Shown piece after piece: positions 56,129 to 64,000 of a stretch of DNA of 64,000 nucleotides. The notes under the pieces are model-generated. The model did no database searches. It saw only the letters and a program-made list of their open reading frames with translations, and was not told the DNA's origin. Each line of letters opens with the position of its first letter. Positions within the stretch are counted from its first letter, which is position 1. The DNA is taken from the NCBI RefSeq assembly GCF_007971385.1, contig NZ_CP042434.1, positions 3,348,001 to 3,412,000 on the forward strand, in the 5' to 3' direction. Origin of the DNA: Arachidicoccus ginsenosidivorans (lineage in GTDB: Bacteria > Bacteroidota > Bacteroidia > Chitinophagales > Chitinophagaceae). The position numbers and the translations under genes are program-made.

Positions 56129-56923
56129 TCAATATTGATCAATGTATTTACCCGGAGGTACACCAAAAGCCTTACGGAACATTTCCACAAAGGCAGACGG
56201 ACTATTGTATCCCAATTCAAAAGAAATTTCTGAGACGCTAAGGCCTTTATTTAATAATTCAACGGCGGTTACCAGTTTTAATTGCTTACGCCAGTTACTA
56301 AAAGAAAGTCCCAATTCCTTTATAAACAACCTGGATAAGTTCCGGGGGGATGTACAGGCGATTTTAGCAAAATATTCAATACCGCTAGGATCACCAGGAT
56401 GTTTTAGTAATTCGGTAATAACCGGCTCAAGATGAAAATCATCTGACAGCGGCAAGCAGCAAGGGGTAGGCGTCACCAACGCCAGTTCATCCAGGAGCAC
56501 ATTTACCAACCTGCCTTTAGGGCTGTTTAAATCATAATGATTGCCCATCCCGACAATTTTCAAAAGCAGTTCTCTCATAAAAGGTGAAACACTAAGTGCA
56601 AAAATGTTTTGCGGTAGTCCTTGTGCCCGTTTTGGACAAACAAAAATATTGCGGATATGATTGTTATTTAAAAAAATGACCTGATGCTCCTGCATACTGG
56701 GGACCCAAATGGCTTGGTGCTGACCGACATACCAAATAGATTTTTGCGTAGCTACTTTCATGGTGCCTTTGCTGGAAAAGATCAGTTGCGCACGTGGATG
56801 ACAGTGTTTGTCAGCACATTTTGTCTGAGAAACGTCCAACGCAAAAGACAATATTGGTTTTAATGGATCGGTATCAAACCCTAAATCCACGATAATTGGC
56901 CGATTTTCGATACTTGTAGTCAT
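56129..56923 (-). CDS. AraC-family transcriptional regulator
   Basis: This regulator has 264 residues from ATG 56923. The N-terminal cupin-like sensing domain (HCHPRAQLIFSSKGTMKV, VGQHQAIWVPSMQEHQV) is followed by two HTHs at the C-terminus (FAKIACTSPRNLSRLFIKELGLSFSNWRKQLKLVTAVELLNKGLSVSEISFELGYNSPSAFVEMFRKAFGVPPGKY). The frame extends to 56971 but 56923 (MTTSIENRP) fits the family better. It is divergent from the methyltransferase gene at 56986, with only 62 bases between the two starts, so it probably controls that gene. Confidence 0.9.
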   Translation of the reverse strand: MTTSIENRPIIVDLGFDTDPLKPILSFALDVSQTKCADKHCHPRAQLIFSSKGTMKVATQKSIWYVGQHQAIWVPSMQEHQVIFLNNNHIRNIFVCPKRAQGLPQNIFALSVSPFMRELLLKIVGMGNHYDLNSPKGRLVNVLLDELALVTPTPCCLPLSDDFHLEPVITELLKHPGDPSGIEYFAKIACTSPRNLSRLFIKELGLSFSNWRKQLKLVTAVELLNKGLSVSEISFELGYNSPSAFVEMFRKAFGVPPGKYIDQY

Positions 56924-56954
56924 AATATCGTAAAGATACAAAAAGAATGGTGAG

Positions 56955-56962
56955 TAATTTTG
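56955..56962 (+). promoter_or_regulatory. Promoter -7 element for the methyltransferase gene
   Basis: TAATTTTG is a perfect TAnnTTTG match. It sits 24 bases before ATG 56986, so that start is preferred over the upstream in-frame GTG/ATG at 56947. Confidence 0.55.
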
Positions 56963-56985
56963 CTTTATCAATCAAAATTCTAAAT

Positions 56986-57756
56986 ATGGAAAGGCTACAA
57001 CACAATCAAATTATAAAGGAACAATTTGCAAAACAGGCCGTGGGGTATAGCGCGGTAAAAGCTCATGGGGAAGCCCTAAGTACATTAATTGAAATGTCCG
57101 GTGTCCACCAAAATGATCTGGTGCTGGATCTTGCCTGTGGCTCAGGGATTGTAAGCTGCGCCTTTGCAAAACACGCAAAACATGTCACCGGAATTGATAT
57201 TACCCCGGAAATGTTGGATCAGGCCCGCCAATTGCAAACGCAAAATAAATTGAGCAACATGGATTGGGTATTAGCAGATGTGGATCCATTACCTTTTATG
57301 GATCATCAGTTTTCAATCGTTGTTACCCGTTTTAGTTTTCATCATTTTTTAGCCTACGAAAAAATATTTGAACAAATGGTGCGTGTATGTGCGCCGGGTG
57401 GAGTTGTGATGGTAGTGGATGTCGCAGTACCCGCTTCAAAATGCAGCGCTTATGATCAAATGGAAAAACTTAGAGATCCATCCCATACAGGTGTATTAAC
57501 GCCACAAATATTTAGACATTTATTCAGCCATCCACTCCTGACAGACTTTAAAACAGCCGATTATAAGATGAATATAAGTCTTAATACGCAACTGGCGGCC
57601 TCTTACATGACGGACGAAAACAAAAAGAAATTTCGGCAATTGATTTATGATGATATCTATAAAAATAATTTAGGTGTATCGGCAAGCCTGATAAATAATC
57701 ATTACGAGCTTTATTATCCGGTTCATATTTACATGGCAACCAAAACGAAAACCTGA
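56986..57756 (+). CDS. Class I SAM-dependent methyltransferase
   Basis: This cytoplasmic methyltransferase of 256 residues from ATG 56986 has an N-terminal helical cap and the SAM-binding motif LDLACGSGIVSCAF (about 45-58). GIDITPEML, the DVDPLPF segment, VTRFSFHHFLAYEKIF and CAPGGVVMVVD follow. This pattern resembles the UbiE-like methyltransferases of small molecules. The natural substrate cannot be read. It is divergent from the AraC regulator, which may sense that substrate or a related signal. Confidence 0.9.
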   Translation: MERLQHNQIIKEQFAKQAVGYSAVKAHGEALSTLIEMSGVHQNDLVLDLACGSGIVSCAFAKHAKHVTGIDITPEMLDQARQLQTQNKLSNMDWVLADVDPLPFMDHQFSIVVTRFSFHHFLAYEKIFEQMVRVCAPGGVVMVVDVAVPASKCSAYDQMEKLRDPSHTGVLTPQIFRHLFSHPLLTDFKTADYKMNISLNTQLAASYMTDENKKKFRQLIYDDIYKNNLGVSASLINNHYELYYPVHIYMATKTKT

Positions 57757-57915
57757 CGCATCGCGAGCATCTGCTATCACGACCTAGGAGGATATATGCC
57801 AGAATCTGAAGTTGTGTCCAGCTTATGACAAGAACGCTACGCTTGCATAAGGGCTGTCCCTCAAATACCCAGGGGCAAGACGCCTAGGATATCAATTAAA
57901 CGAAACGTAAAAAAA

Positions 57916-57942
57916 ATAAAGAAAATAAAGAAAATAAAGAAA
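57916..57942 (+). repeat. 9-bp tandem repeat next to a start codon
   Basis: Three copies of the 9-base unit ATAAAGAAA run directly up to the ATG of the SDR gene at 57943. They are in frame, encoding lysines and isoleucines if an upstream start were used. Copy-number change could alter the ribosome-binding distance. Confidence 0.7.
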
Positions 57943-58647
57943 ATGACACTCGTAGGTTCTAATATAATAATTGCAGGTGGAAGCTCAGGAATTGGGTTGG
58001 CAACAGCGAGGTTATTTAAACAATCAGGCGCTAAGGTAACCATAACAGGTAGAAACCTGGATAAATTAAAAGCCGCTGAGCAGGCTGGGTTATCTGCCGC
58101 TAAGGTCGACAGTTGTAATAACGACGCAGTAAATGCCTTTTTTAGTGCTAAAGGCAGCTTTGATCATCTTGTTATCGCCCTTGGCAGTAGCAAAGGCCTC
58201 GGCAATTTCAATGACCTGTCTCTACAAGACTTAAAAATGGGATTTGAGCAGAAATACTGGGCGCAATTGCAAACGCTGAAAGCTGCCCTCCCCTATATAA
58301 ATACAAAAGGAAGTATTACGTTCATCACGGCCATTACTGCAAGTGCCAGAATGCCTGGCACAGCAGGGATTGCCTCTATCAATAGTGCTTTAGAGGTTAT
58401 GGTACCCATTTTGGCAAAAGAGCTAAAGCCAATGCGTGTAAATGCGGTATCACCAGGTGTGGTAGATACGCCATGGTGGGATTTTATGCCTAAAGCAGCT
58501 AAAGAGGAGTCCTTTAAAGCATTTGCCGCTCAAACCGCAGTTGGAAAAGTTGCGAGGCCAGAGGATATCGCCCAGGCAATATTATTTGTGGTGCAAAGTG
58601 ACTATATCACTGGGAATATATTGGGCGTGGATGGCGGCTTGTATTAA
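57943..58647 (+). CDS. Atypical short-chain dehydrogenase/reductase
   Basis: This cytoplasmic SDR of 234 residues has the nucleotide motif GGSSGIGLATARLF (about 12-25), the TGRNLDKL segment, and the end motif ARPEDIAQAILFVVQSDYITGNILGVDGG. The active-site region reads TAITASARMPGTAGIASINSALEV. The canonical Tyr-x3-Lys pair appears to be missing (GIASIN in place of YxASK). Either a different catalytic arrangement or loss of activity is implied. Divergent SDRs of this type exist and often act on unusual substrates. It follows the methyltransferase gene after 186 bases. Confidence 0.87.
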   Translation: MTLVGSNIIIAGGSSGIGLATARLFKQSGAKVTITGRNLDKLKAAEQAGLSAAKVDSCNNDAVNAFFSAKGSFDHLVIALGSSKGLGNFNDLSLQDLKMGFEQKYWAQLQTLKAALPYINTKGSITFITAITASARMPGTAGIASINSALEVMVPILAKELKPMRVNAVSPGVVDTPWWDFMPKAAKEESFKAFAAQTAVGKVARPEDIAQAILFVVQSDYITGNILGVDGGLY

Positions 58648-58768
58648 GTCGTTGTCGCAATGAACCTTTATGCCTTACCTGGATAGATTTTAGCTTTAAA
58701 AATAAACTATAAATTTTATTAAGACCATTTGTTGCTGATTACTCAATCACCAAAAAACAATCATTATT

Positions 58769-59080
58769 ATGGCACGCATGACTGTGATTTACCATACACC
58801 AAAAGATATAGCCTTTTTTGAAAGGCATTATTTCCAGGTGCATATTCCGCTGGCAAAAAAATTGCCAGGACTGATTAATTATGAAATAAATGATGGCCAG
58901 ATACATTCCACTACTGGACATAAGTCGTTTCGGGTGGCCAATTTATATTTTGAATCGATGGAAGCCATGCAAAATGCATTTAAGTCAGCCATTGGGCAGG
59001 CGTGTGCGGCGGATAGAAAGATCTTAGCTCCGGATAATAAAGATGTACAAATCTATTATTATGATACAAAAACTGTATAA
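58769..59080 (+). CDS. EthD-domain protein
   Basis: This small cytoplasmic protein of 103 residues has an alpha/beta ferredoxin-like (dimeric) fold. It shows MTVIYHTPKDIAFFERHYFQVHIPLAKKLPGL, typical of the EthD family (H-x-P-L region), and ends with a YYYD strand. EthD proteins are linked to degradation of ethers and aromatic compounds, and many have no known substrate. It follows an SDR gene on the same strand after 121 bases, with which it may be coexpressed. Confidence 0.88.
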   Translation: MARMTVIYHTPKDIAFFERHYFQVHIPLAKKLPGLINYEINDGQIHSTTGHKSFRVANLYFESMEAMQNAFKSAIGQACAADRKILAPDNKDVQIYYYDTKTV

Positions 59081-59240
59081 TACAATTGAAACTTATTCCA
59101 TATATTTATGGTACGATCCTTTTATAAAGATAGGTTTGTTATGGGGTTGGTGGAGCGGTAACCAATTATAGATGTTGGATAAAATCTGATTTTGCTTATT
59201 GAATAAAATATACGGACAATCAGCGCATAAATTATTGAAG

Positions 59241-59717
59241 ATGAAAATTATAGCTTTGCATATCAAGCAAAATACCGCAAACGATACGAAGCTCCGTGGC
59301 ATGGTGGTACAATTTGAACGATTGATAGGTGAATTGAATAGTAAAGATTTACCGGCGGCTACCGTTGGTTTTATCAACAAGGAGATCGAACAGGTAAACC
59401 GCACGGAAAAAAGCGGCAATTAGCTTAGAAGATTACTCGTTAAAAATAGGGCCGCCATTATTAAATGGCTTGAAAAAAAGCATAAAATCGTCCCCAAGTA
59501 TTATTATAGAAATCAATGGTTGGTTTTAGGTATGTTGCTGTTTGGTGTACCTATTGGCCTTGCTCTTGGTGCCCCAAACGGTCACACAGCTTTGTTAGCC
59601 TTTGGCATGCCCATAGGCATTGCCATAGGCCTGACCATCGGTGGCCAAAAGGATAAAAAAGCACTTATGGAAGGGCGTCAATTAAACATTACCTTGAAGG
59701 ATACTTTCTGTCTATAA
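59241..59717 (+). pseudogene. Small membrane protein gene broken by an in-frame TAG
   Basis: Two ORFs in the same frame (59241-59423 and 59424-59717) are joined if TAG at 59421-59423 is read as a sense codon (CAG would fit). The first half starts MKIIALHIKQNTANDTKLRGMVVQFERLIGELN. The second reads LRRLLVKNRAAIIKWLEKKHKIVPKYYYRNQWLVLGMLLFGVPIGLALG and GMPIGIAIGLTIG, with two membrane helices. I recall similar single proteins in other Bacteroidota. It may be real decay by point mutation or a base-call error. Confidence 0.6.
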
Positions 59718-59892
59718 ACCCGTCGTAACCCTTGGATAATACAGCGTTTCTTTTCTTTTTCTGGTTGTTTTAAAGCCGCCCCTCGGTACGGGCTATTTAA
59801 ATATCTTTTTCGTGTTGAACAGCGCATTGGTGGCAACTTTATTTTGCTTCATATGGACATTTTTATCTATTGCGTAAATGCAGGATTGGCTG

Positions 59893-59900
59893 TACTTTTG
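59893..59900 (+). promoter_or_regulatory. Promoter -7 element for the DinB-like gene
   Basis: TACTTTTG is a perfect TAnnTTTG match about 100 bases before the start at 59999. Confidence 0.45.
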
Positions 59901-59998
59901 TGTAGGCCGTGTCAGGTCGTGATATTTGCAAAAAAAGTGAATACTGCCCTAAGGCCTTTGATACTAAAAAATACACACATTTCTAAAACCAATCAGTA

Positions 59999-60562
59999 AT
60001 GACAGAAAATAAGATAGAAGAAAATACATTTTCAGCAGGATTTTTACATCAAGCGATTAAAAGACTGGAGGGGTATAAACAAATGGCCGATAAAGCCATT
60101 AGTCAGTTAAGTGATGACCAGTTATTTACTGCAGTGGCAACTGGAAGTAATAGTGTTGCTGTTATCATGCAGCATATGGCAGGTAATATGGAAAGCAGGT
60201 GGACTAACTTTTTAACAGAAGATGGGGAGAAGTCATGGCGCAACAGGGATCAGGAGTTTGAACCCGTAGAAAATAACAGGCAGGCAGTTTTAGCATACTG
60301 GGAGAGAGGTTGGCTTTGCTTGCTCCATACCTTGAAAAGTCTGCAACCAGAGGATCTGGAAAAGGATATTACCATTAGGGGAGAATCACTCAAAGCCTAT
60401 GACGGGATTATCCGCCAGTTGATGCATTATAGCAGCCATGTGGGACAAATTGTGTACGTGGCTAAATGGCTGAGCGGTGCGGACTGGCAACCACTTACCA
60501 TTGGCAAAAATCAGAGCCAAAATTACAATCAGTCCATGGGTTATACGTCCCGGCATCAATAA
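59999..60562 (+). CDS. DinB/DUF1572-like protein
   Basis: This soluble four-helix-bundle protein of 187 residues is of the DinB-like superfamily. Likely metal-binding His residues sit in VIMQHMAGNMESRW (about 57-70) and QLMHYSSHVGQIVYVAKWL (about 140-158), which matches the superfamily's three-His site. A C-terminal extension rich in Asn/Gln follows. Members include thiol transferases and mostly unknown proteins. It starts at ATG 59999 and precedes the dehydrogenase gene. Confidence 0.82.
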   Translation: MTENKIEENTFSAGFLHQAIKRLEGYKQMADKAISQLSDDQLFTAVATGSNSVAVIMQHMAGNMESRWTNFLTEDGEKSWRNRDQEFEPVENNRQAVLAYWERGWLCLLHTLKSLQPEDLEKDITIRGESLKAYDGIIRQLMHYSSHVGQIVYVAKWLSGADWQPLTIGKNQSQNYNQSMGYTSRHQ

Positions 60563-60685
60563 TAGAAACGAACTTGCATAGCGGTTTTCAATTCGGTAGA
60601 CTTACAAAATATTGTTAACAAGGGCGATGCTTAGGTAAAAATGCAATTCAAAAGAAGTAAATTCACCTTGAAAAACCATATTCTC

Positions 60686-61947
60686 ATGCAAAAAAAACAG
60701 TTTAGCGTCATTACGATGCGTGCCCTCATTGGTATGCTAATGAGTGGAGCGCTGCTGAGTTGCCATAGCAACTCACAGTCAAATACGGATCAAAAATCGG
60801 GCATTTCCACTGCCGATAGTCTCCCTCCGGTGGAAACCAAAAAGCCCAACAGTGATTATAAACCTGCTTTTGTCGGTCAGACCAGGGTTAAGGGTACAAA
60901 AACCAAGACACCTATTCAGGTAACCTTGCTAGATAGCACACTTAAATTTCCCTGGGGAATCTGTAACCTGCCTGATGGTAGATTATTAATTACGGAAAAG
61001 TTAGGCACCATGCGCATTGAAACACTGGATGGCAAACTGGATAAACAAATCACAGGCTTGCCCAAAGTGAATGCAGATGGACAAGGCGGCTTGTTGGATG
61101 TGAACGTTGATCCGGATTTCAGCACCAATCGCATGGTCTATTTTGATTATGCCGAGCCAGGAGCCAAAGGCAACCTGCTGGCCATTGCCAAAGGCAAATT
61201 GTCCCAGGATGAAACGCATTTAGAAAACATTCAAGTGATTTATCGGGCGGCACCTGCCTGGAAAGGAACACTGCAATATGGCTCCAGAATTGTTTTTGAT
61301 AAAGACGGCAATCTTTTTGTCACTACGGGTGAACGCTCCGATAAAGAGATTCGTACCAAGGCGCAGGATTTGAGTGTGGCCATTGGCAAGGTCTTGCATC
61401 TGACCAAAGATGGCAAACCAGTACCAGGGGGCCTTTTGCAAATACCAAAGGCGCATTACCGGAAATCTACGCATATGGTCTGCGCAGCCCTGAAGGGATG
61501 GCTATTAATCCGGCCACAGGAGAGATCTGGGAGGATGAATTCGGACCCAAAGGCGGTGATGAACTCAATATTATCCGACCCGGTAAAAACTACGGCTGGC
61601 CAGTCATCACCTATGGCAGAGAATACAGCGGCGATCAGGTAGGGGATGGCATTCAGCAAAAGGAAGGAATGGAACAGCCCATTTATTATTGGGATCCCGT
61701 AATTTCCCCGTCCGGTATGACTTTCTATAACAGCGATACCATCCCAGAATGGAAGGGAAATATATTTATTGCTTGTCTAAGCAGCTCCCACCTGACAAGG
61801 CTCGTGCTGGATGGTGACCGGGTCGCCGCTGAAGAATGGTTAATGCAGGATATGGGACAACGCTTCAGAGCGGTGACCCAGGCAAAAAACGGCGCTTTGT
61901 ATGTGATCTCTGAACAAGGAAGACTGTATAAAGTGGCTAAAAAGTAA
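60686..61947 (+). CDS. PQQ-dependent sugar (glucose/sorbosone) dehydrogenase-like lipoprotein, one frameshift
   Basis: This exported lipoprotein has about 420 residues after correction. Its signal and lipobox end LLSC, then a Ser/Thr-rich linker. A six-bladed beta-propeller of the glucose/sorbosone dehydrogenase family follows (FPWGICNLPDGRLLITEKLGTMRI, GQGGLLDVNVDPDF, YGSRIVFDKDGNLFVTTGERSD, AINPATGEIWEDEFGPKGGDELNIIRPGKNYGWP). The frame breaks at GGGGG 61427-61431. One more G gives PGGPFANTKGALPEIYAYGLRSPEGM and continues to 61947. The start at 60641 would add 15 residues; 60686 (MQKKQFSV) gives a more usual signal peptide. Confidence 0.9.
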
Positions 61948-61983
61948 TGGTAAAACAATAGGGCTTAACGGCCAAGATAATTC

Positions 61984-62042
61984 AAAAGCCTGGTTAGGCG
62001 TTGAAGGGAGTAAAACCTCAGTCAACGCCTAACCAGGCTTTT
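61984..62042. terminator. Bidirectional terminator, perfect 21-bp arms
   Basis: Inverted repeat of 21 bases (61984-62004 and 62022-62042) with a 17-base loop and flanking A and T runs. It lies between the convergent dehydrogenase (plus) and hydrolase (minus) genes. Confidence 0.8.
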
Positions 62043-62098
62043 TTTTGTTGCGTACAGCTACCCGCGTACGCATTTAACTGTTCAATCTGCTTTGCAAT

Positions 62099-62989
62099 CT
62101 ATAGCGCTTCGCTTACCTGCAGGGTTTGCACCAGTTGCATAAATTGATGGATGATTTTACTGACTTCTTCGGGCTTTTCTATAAATCCCATATGGCCGGC
62201 ATCAGAAAGTATTTCCACCATAACAGTGTCTATAAGTGTCGCTTGCTGGATTAAATCACCGGCAGGAGCGGCTTTATCCTCGGTGCCAGAAATTAGTAAA
62301 TAAGGAATGGTTAACTTTGAAAATAAGTCGGTCTTATCGATTCTGTCATGCATCATCTGATAATACTGTTGTAGTGCCCTGGTCTCAAAATGGCTGCCCG
62401 TGTTAATAAGATCCTGAACCACTTGTGCGTGCTTCTCTTTATAATTAGCACTGAATAAAGCCGGGATCATAGATTTTAAAAAGTTAGCTCCGCCATAACG
62501 CTGCATCGTTTCAATGGCCTTTAACCTGTTTTGTTTTTTCGCTTCATTATCCTGATAGGCAGTACTATGCAGCAGACCTAATCCCAGTAGCCTTTCTGGA
62601 TATTTTTCTCCAAAAGCAAGCGCAATATAGCCTCCCATAGAATGGCCTATTACTACTAGCTTTTCTATTTTTTCCTCGATTATGATTGCCTGAATACTGT
62701 CGGCAAAATCCGCAGTGGTTTGAAGGGCGGGATTATAGGGCGAAGCTCCTGAACCAGGAAGGTCTGGTACAATCAGGTTGTACAAAGTGGATAAAGCCGC
62801 TATCTGCGCTTTAAAAATGTCCCCGCTCTCTGGAAAGCCGTGGATGAGCATCAGCGTCAGCCTTACCTTCAAAGTGTTACCTGGCAAAGGCTGGCCCTTT
62901 AATTCCATATGCTCCCCTTTATCATGGAAATAACAAGCATAACGGATGTCTTTTCCTTTAAAATGAATGGTTTTTATTGCTTCTTTCAT
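62099..62989 (-). CDS. Alpha/beta hydrolase
   Basis: This cytoplasmic alpha/beta-hydrolase-fold enzyme of 296 residues has the oxyanion motif LMLIHGFPESGD, the nucleophile elbow GHSMGGY (Ser), then LLISGTEDKAAPAG (acid) and DAGHMGFIEKPEE (His). This pattern is common among epoxide hydrolase or esterase-like members, and the substrate is not evident. It is transcribed towards the terminator at 61984. The upstream gap to the DUF4105 gene is 135 bases. Confidence 0.92.
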   Translation of the reverse strand: MKEAIKTIHFKGKDIRYACYFHDKGEHMELKGQPLPGNTLKVRLTLMLIHGFPESGDIFKAQIAALSTLYNLIVPDLPGSGASPYNPALQTTADFADSIQAIIIEEKIEKLVVIGHSMGGYIALAFGEKYPERLLGLGLLHSTAYQDNEAKKQNRLKAIETMQRYGGANFLKSMIPALFSANYKEKHAQVVQDLINTGSHFETRALQQYYQMMHDRIDKTDLFSKLTIPYLLISGTEDKAAPAGDLIQQATLIDTVMVEILSDAGHMGFIEKPEEVSKIIHQFMQLVQTLQVSEAL

Positions 62990-63124
62990 AATACGTTGCT
63001 ATTTGATCTGTCTGTTCTGCCTGAACTGCCAGTGCTGCCTGAATTGCCATGGTTGCACGCGCTGCCCCTGATTAATTTTACGGCTTTTGCCTGTTAGCGC
63101 GGGCTAGTTTGTTACTATTAACGG

Positions 63125-64000
63125 TTAATGGCCGATCTTTTTTTGGGTAGCCAGCGCCCCATAACGAATCAGCATCAGGATACAGAAGGGGAGCAGGGCT
63201 ATATTAAAATGCTGTGGCAGCCCCCACCAGAATGCCAGTAGGATGGCCGTTACGACGAGCATGATGATAAAATATTTTTTCAGCCAGCCCGGCCTACGCC
63301 AGATAAAAAATCCAGCGATCAGGTTTAGCGGCATGGCCCAAAGCAAATTAAAATTATCTTTACAGGCCTGATGATCTGTACCAAACCACATAAACAATAA
63401 AAGGACGCCTAAAAGTCCGGTAATATAAAGCAATAGACTATCCAGTATCAACTGCGCTTTCGGTTTACGCCTTAATAAATAATAGCTCCACAGCAAAAGT
63501 AGGCAGACAACGCCTATCAGGACTAATGGCAGGTATTTACTGCTGGGACTTATTGGAGAAGGCAGGTCGATGATTTTCTTTTCAGAGGTGACATAAGGTT
63601 TTGCAGCGAGCGTTGCTGCATCTGCCCCCGCCGATAGATAATCCGGCAAGAACATCGCCGTTTGATTATCCACCGGGATATCAATACGGCTGCCTAAAAG
63701 GATGTCGATCCCTAGTTTACTCCAGGGCTGGCCAGCCTTATCCAGGTAATGGTAAATCAGGTCCCTGAAACTGGTATGATCGGCAACGATCTTGCCCTTG
63801 ATCGCTGTACCCTTGATCTGGGTAAATAATATGTCCCTTATTCTGGTGGCACAGTTGTCATAGAGAAAATCATACTTATAATATCTTTTTGCAGGTTGAT
63901 AATTGTCCTTTAAAAAGTCCAGAATTTGTTGTTTTTCAGTGGCATTCAGATTGAGTACCTGCTCCGTCACTGAGCGCTGCGTGACCCTGTATTCATACAT
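63125..64000 (-). CDS. DUF4105-family membrane protein, incomplete at window end
   Basis: Only the C-terminal 291 residues lie in the window, because the frame runs into the right edge. The N-terminal visible part belongs to DUF4105 (Lnb-type periplasmic domain), with YDFLYDNCATRIRD, the conserved NC pair. It continues to GIDILLGSRIDIPVDNQTAMFLPDYLS. It is followed by four or more membrane helices (about 155-285). These proteins are widespread in Bacteroidota, and their function is unclear. The Met at 64000 may not be the true start, since family members usually extend further upstream. Confidence 0.88.
   Translation of the reverse strand: MYEYRVTQRSVTEQVLNLNATEKQQILDFLKDNYQPAKRYYKYDFLYDNCATRIRDILFTQIKGTAIKGKIVADHTSFRDLIYHYLDKAGQPWSKLGIDILLGSRIDIPVDNQTAMFLPDYLSAGADAATLAAKPYVTSEKKIIDLPSPISPSSKYLPLVLIGVVCLLLLWSYYLLRRKPKAQLILDSLLLYITGLLGVLLLFMWFGTDHQACKDNFNLLWAMPLNLIAGFFIWRRPGWLKKYFIIMLVVTAILLAFWWGLPQHFNIALLPFCILMLIRYGALATQKKIGH

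Noticed and set aside
1..64000. tRNA or rRNA genes
   Set aside because: No T-loop GTTCRANYC with matching acceptor stems and no rRNA-like blocks were found by reading both strands.

Overview
The window reads as a chromosomal segment of a Bacteroidota bacterium, most likely a Chitinophagaceae-type soil or plant-associated member. The signs are promoter elements of the Bacteroidota form TAnnTTTG with no Shine-Dalgarno pattern, an outer-membrane beta-barrel receptor with a carboxypeptidase-like N-terminal domain, a beta-propeller/Y_Y_Y sensor fused to a LuxR-type HTH, a MoxR-DUF58-BatD/BatA cassette, OstA/LptD/MCE envelope genes, and PD-(D/E)XK (Rpn-type) nuclease genes. No tRNA, rRNA, CRISPR array, integrase or insertion sequence was recognised.

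Layout. 0.2-3 kb: outer-membrane beta-barrel protein. 3.4-7.2 kb: an accessory island made of a pterin dehydratase and Rhs/polymorphic-toxin debris. It holds two toxin tips, each followed by a candidate immunity gene, plus a broken Rhs core. 7.2-18 kb: UspA, then a beta-glucan degradation cluster on the minus strand (GH30, GH30, a GDPD-GH16 fusion, GH5) with a divergent one-protein sensor/regulator and no SusC/SusD pair. 18-23 kb: metallo-beta-lactamase-fold hydrolase, DoxX, PBP4-type carboxypeptidase, infC without rpmI/rplT, Rrf2 regulator. 23-31 kb: envelope block (LptD, amidase, MCE protein, OstA-like LptA). 31-38 kb: NhaA, the BatA/BatD/DUF58/MoxR cassette, UbiE/MenG. 38-50 kb: mixed single genes (metallopeptidases, thioredoxin-like protein, ABC exporter, SDR, ThuA, phosphatase, Pth, FUSC transporter) and a candidate small RNA. 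50-53 kb: an Rpn-type nuclease followed by four stand-alone copies of its own C-terminal tail. 53-64 kb: gmk, nitroreductase, murA, AraC/methyltransferase divergent pair, SDR, EthD, DinB-like, glucose/sorbosone dehydrogenase-like lipoprotein, alpha/beta hydrolase, DUF4105 protein.

The most interesting locus is 50590-52974. The Rpn-type nuclease carries a variable four-residue-repeat tail, and downstream that tail recurs as separate small ORFs. Each starts at the position matching an internal Met codon of the big gene, and they differ in length by 12-bp steps. E. coli Rpn proteins are a known gene-within-gene toxin-antitoxin/anti-phage family whose C-terminal domain is the antitoxin. A tandem battery of free-standing tails would be an unusual variant of that arrangement.

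A caution applies to the whole window. About twenty single-base frameshifts can be placed, nearly all one-base deletions in homopolymers, and many lie in conserved or essential genes (LptD, FUSC, ABC exporter, amidase). This looks like residual sequencing/assembly error rather than biology, so broken genes are given with their inferred full extents and the proposed shift position.
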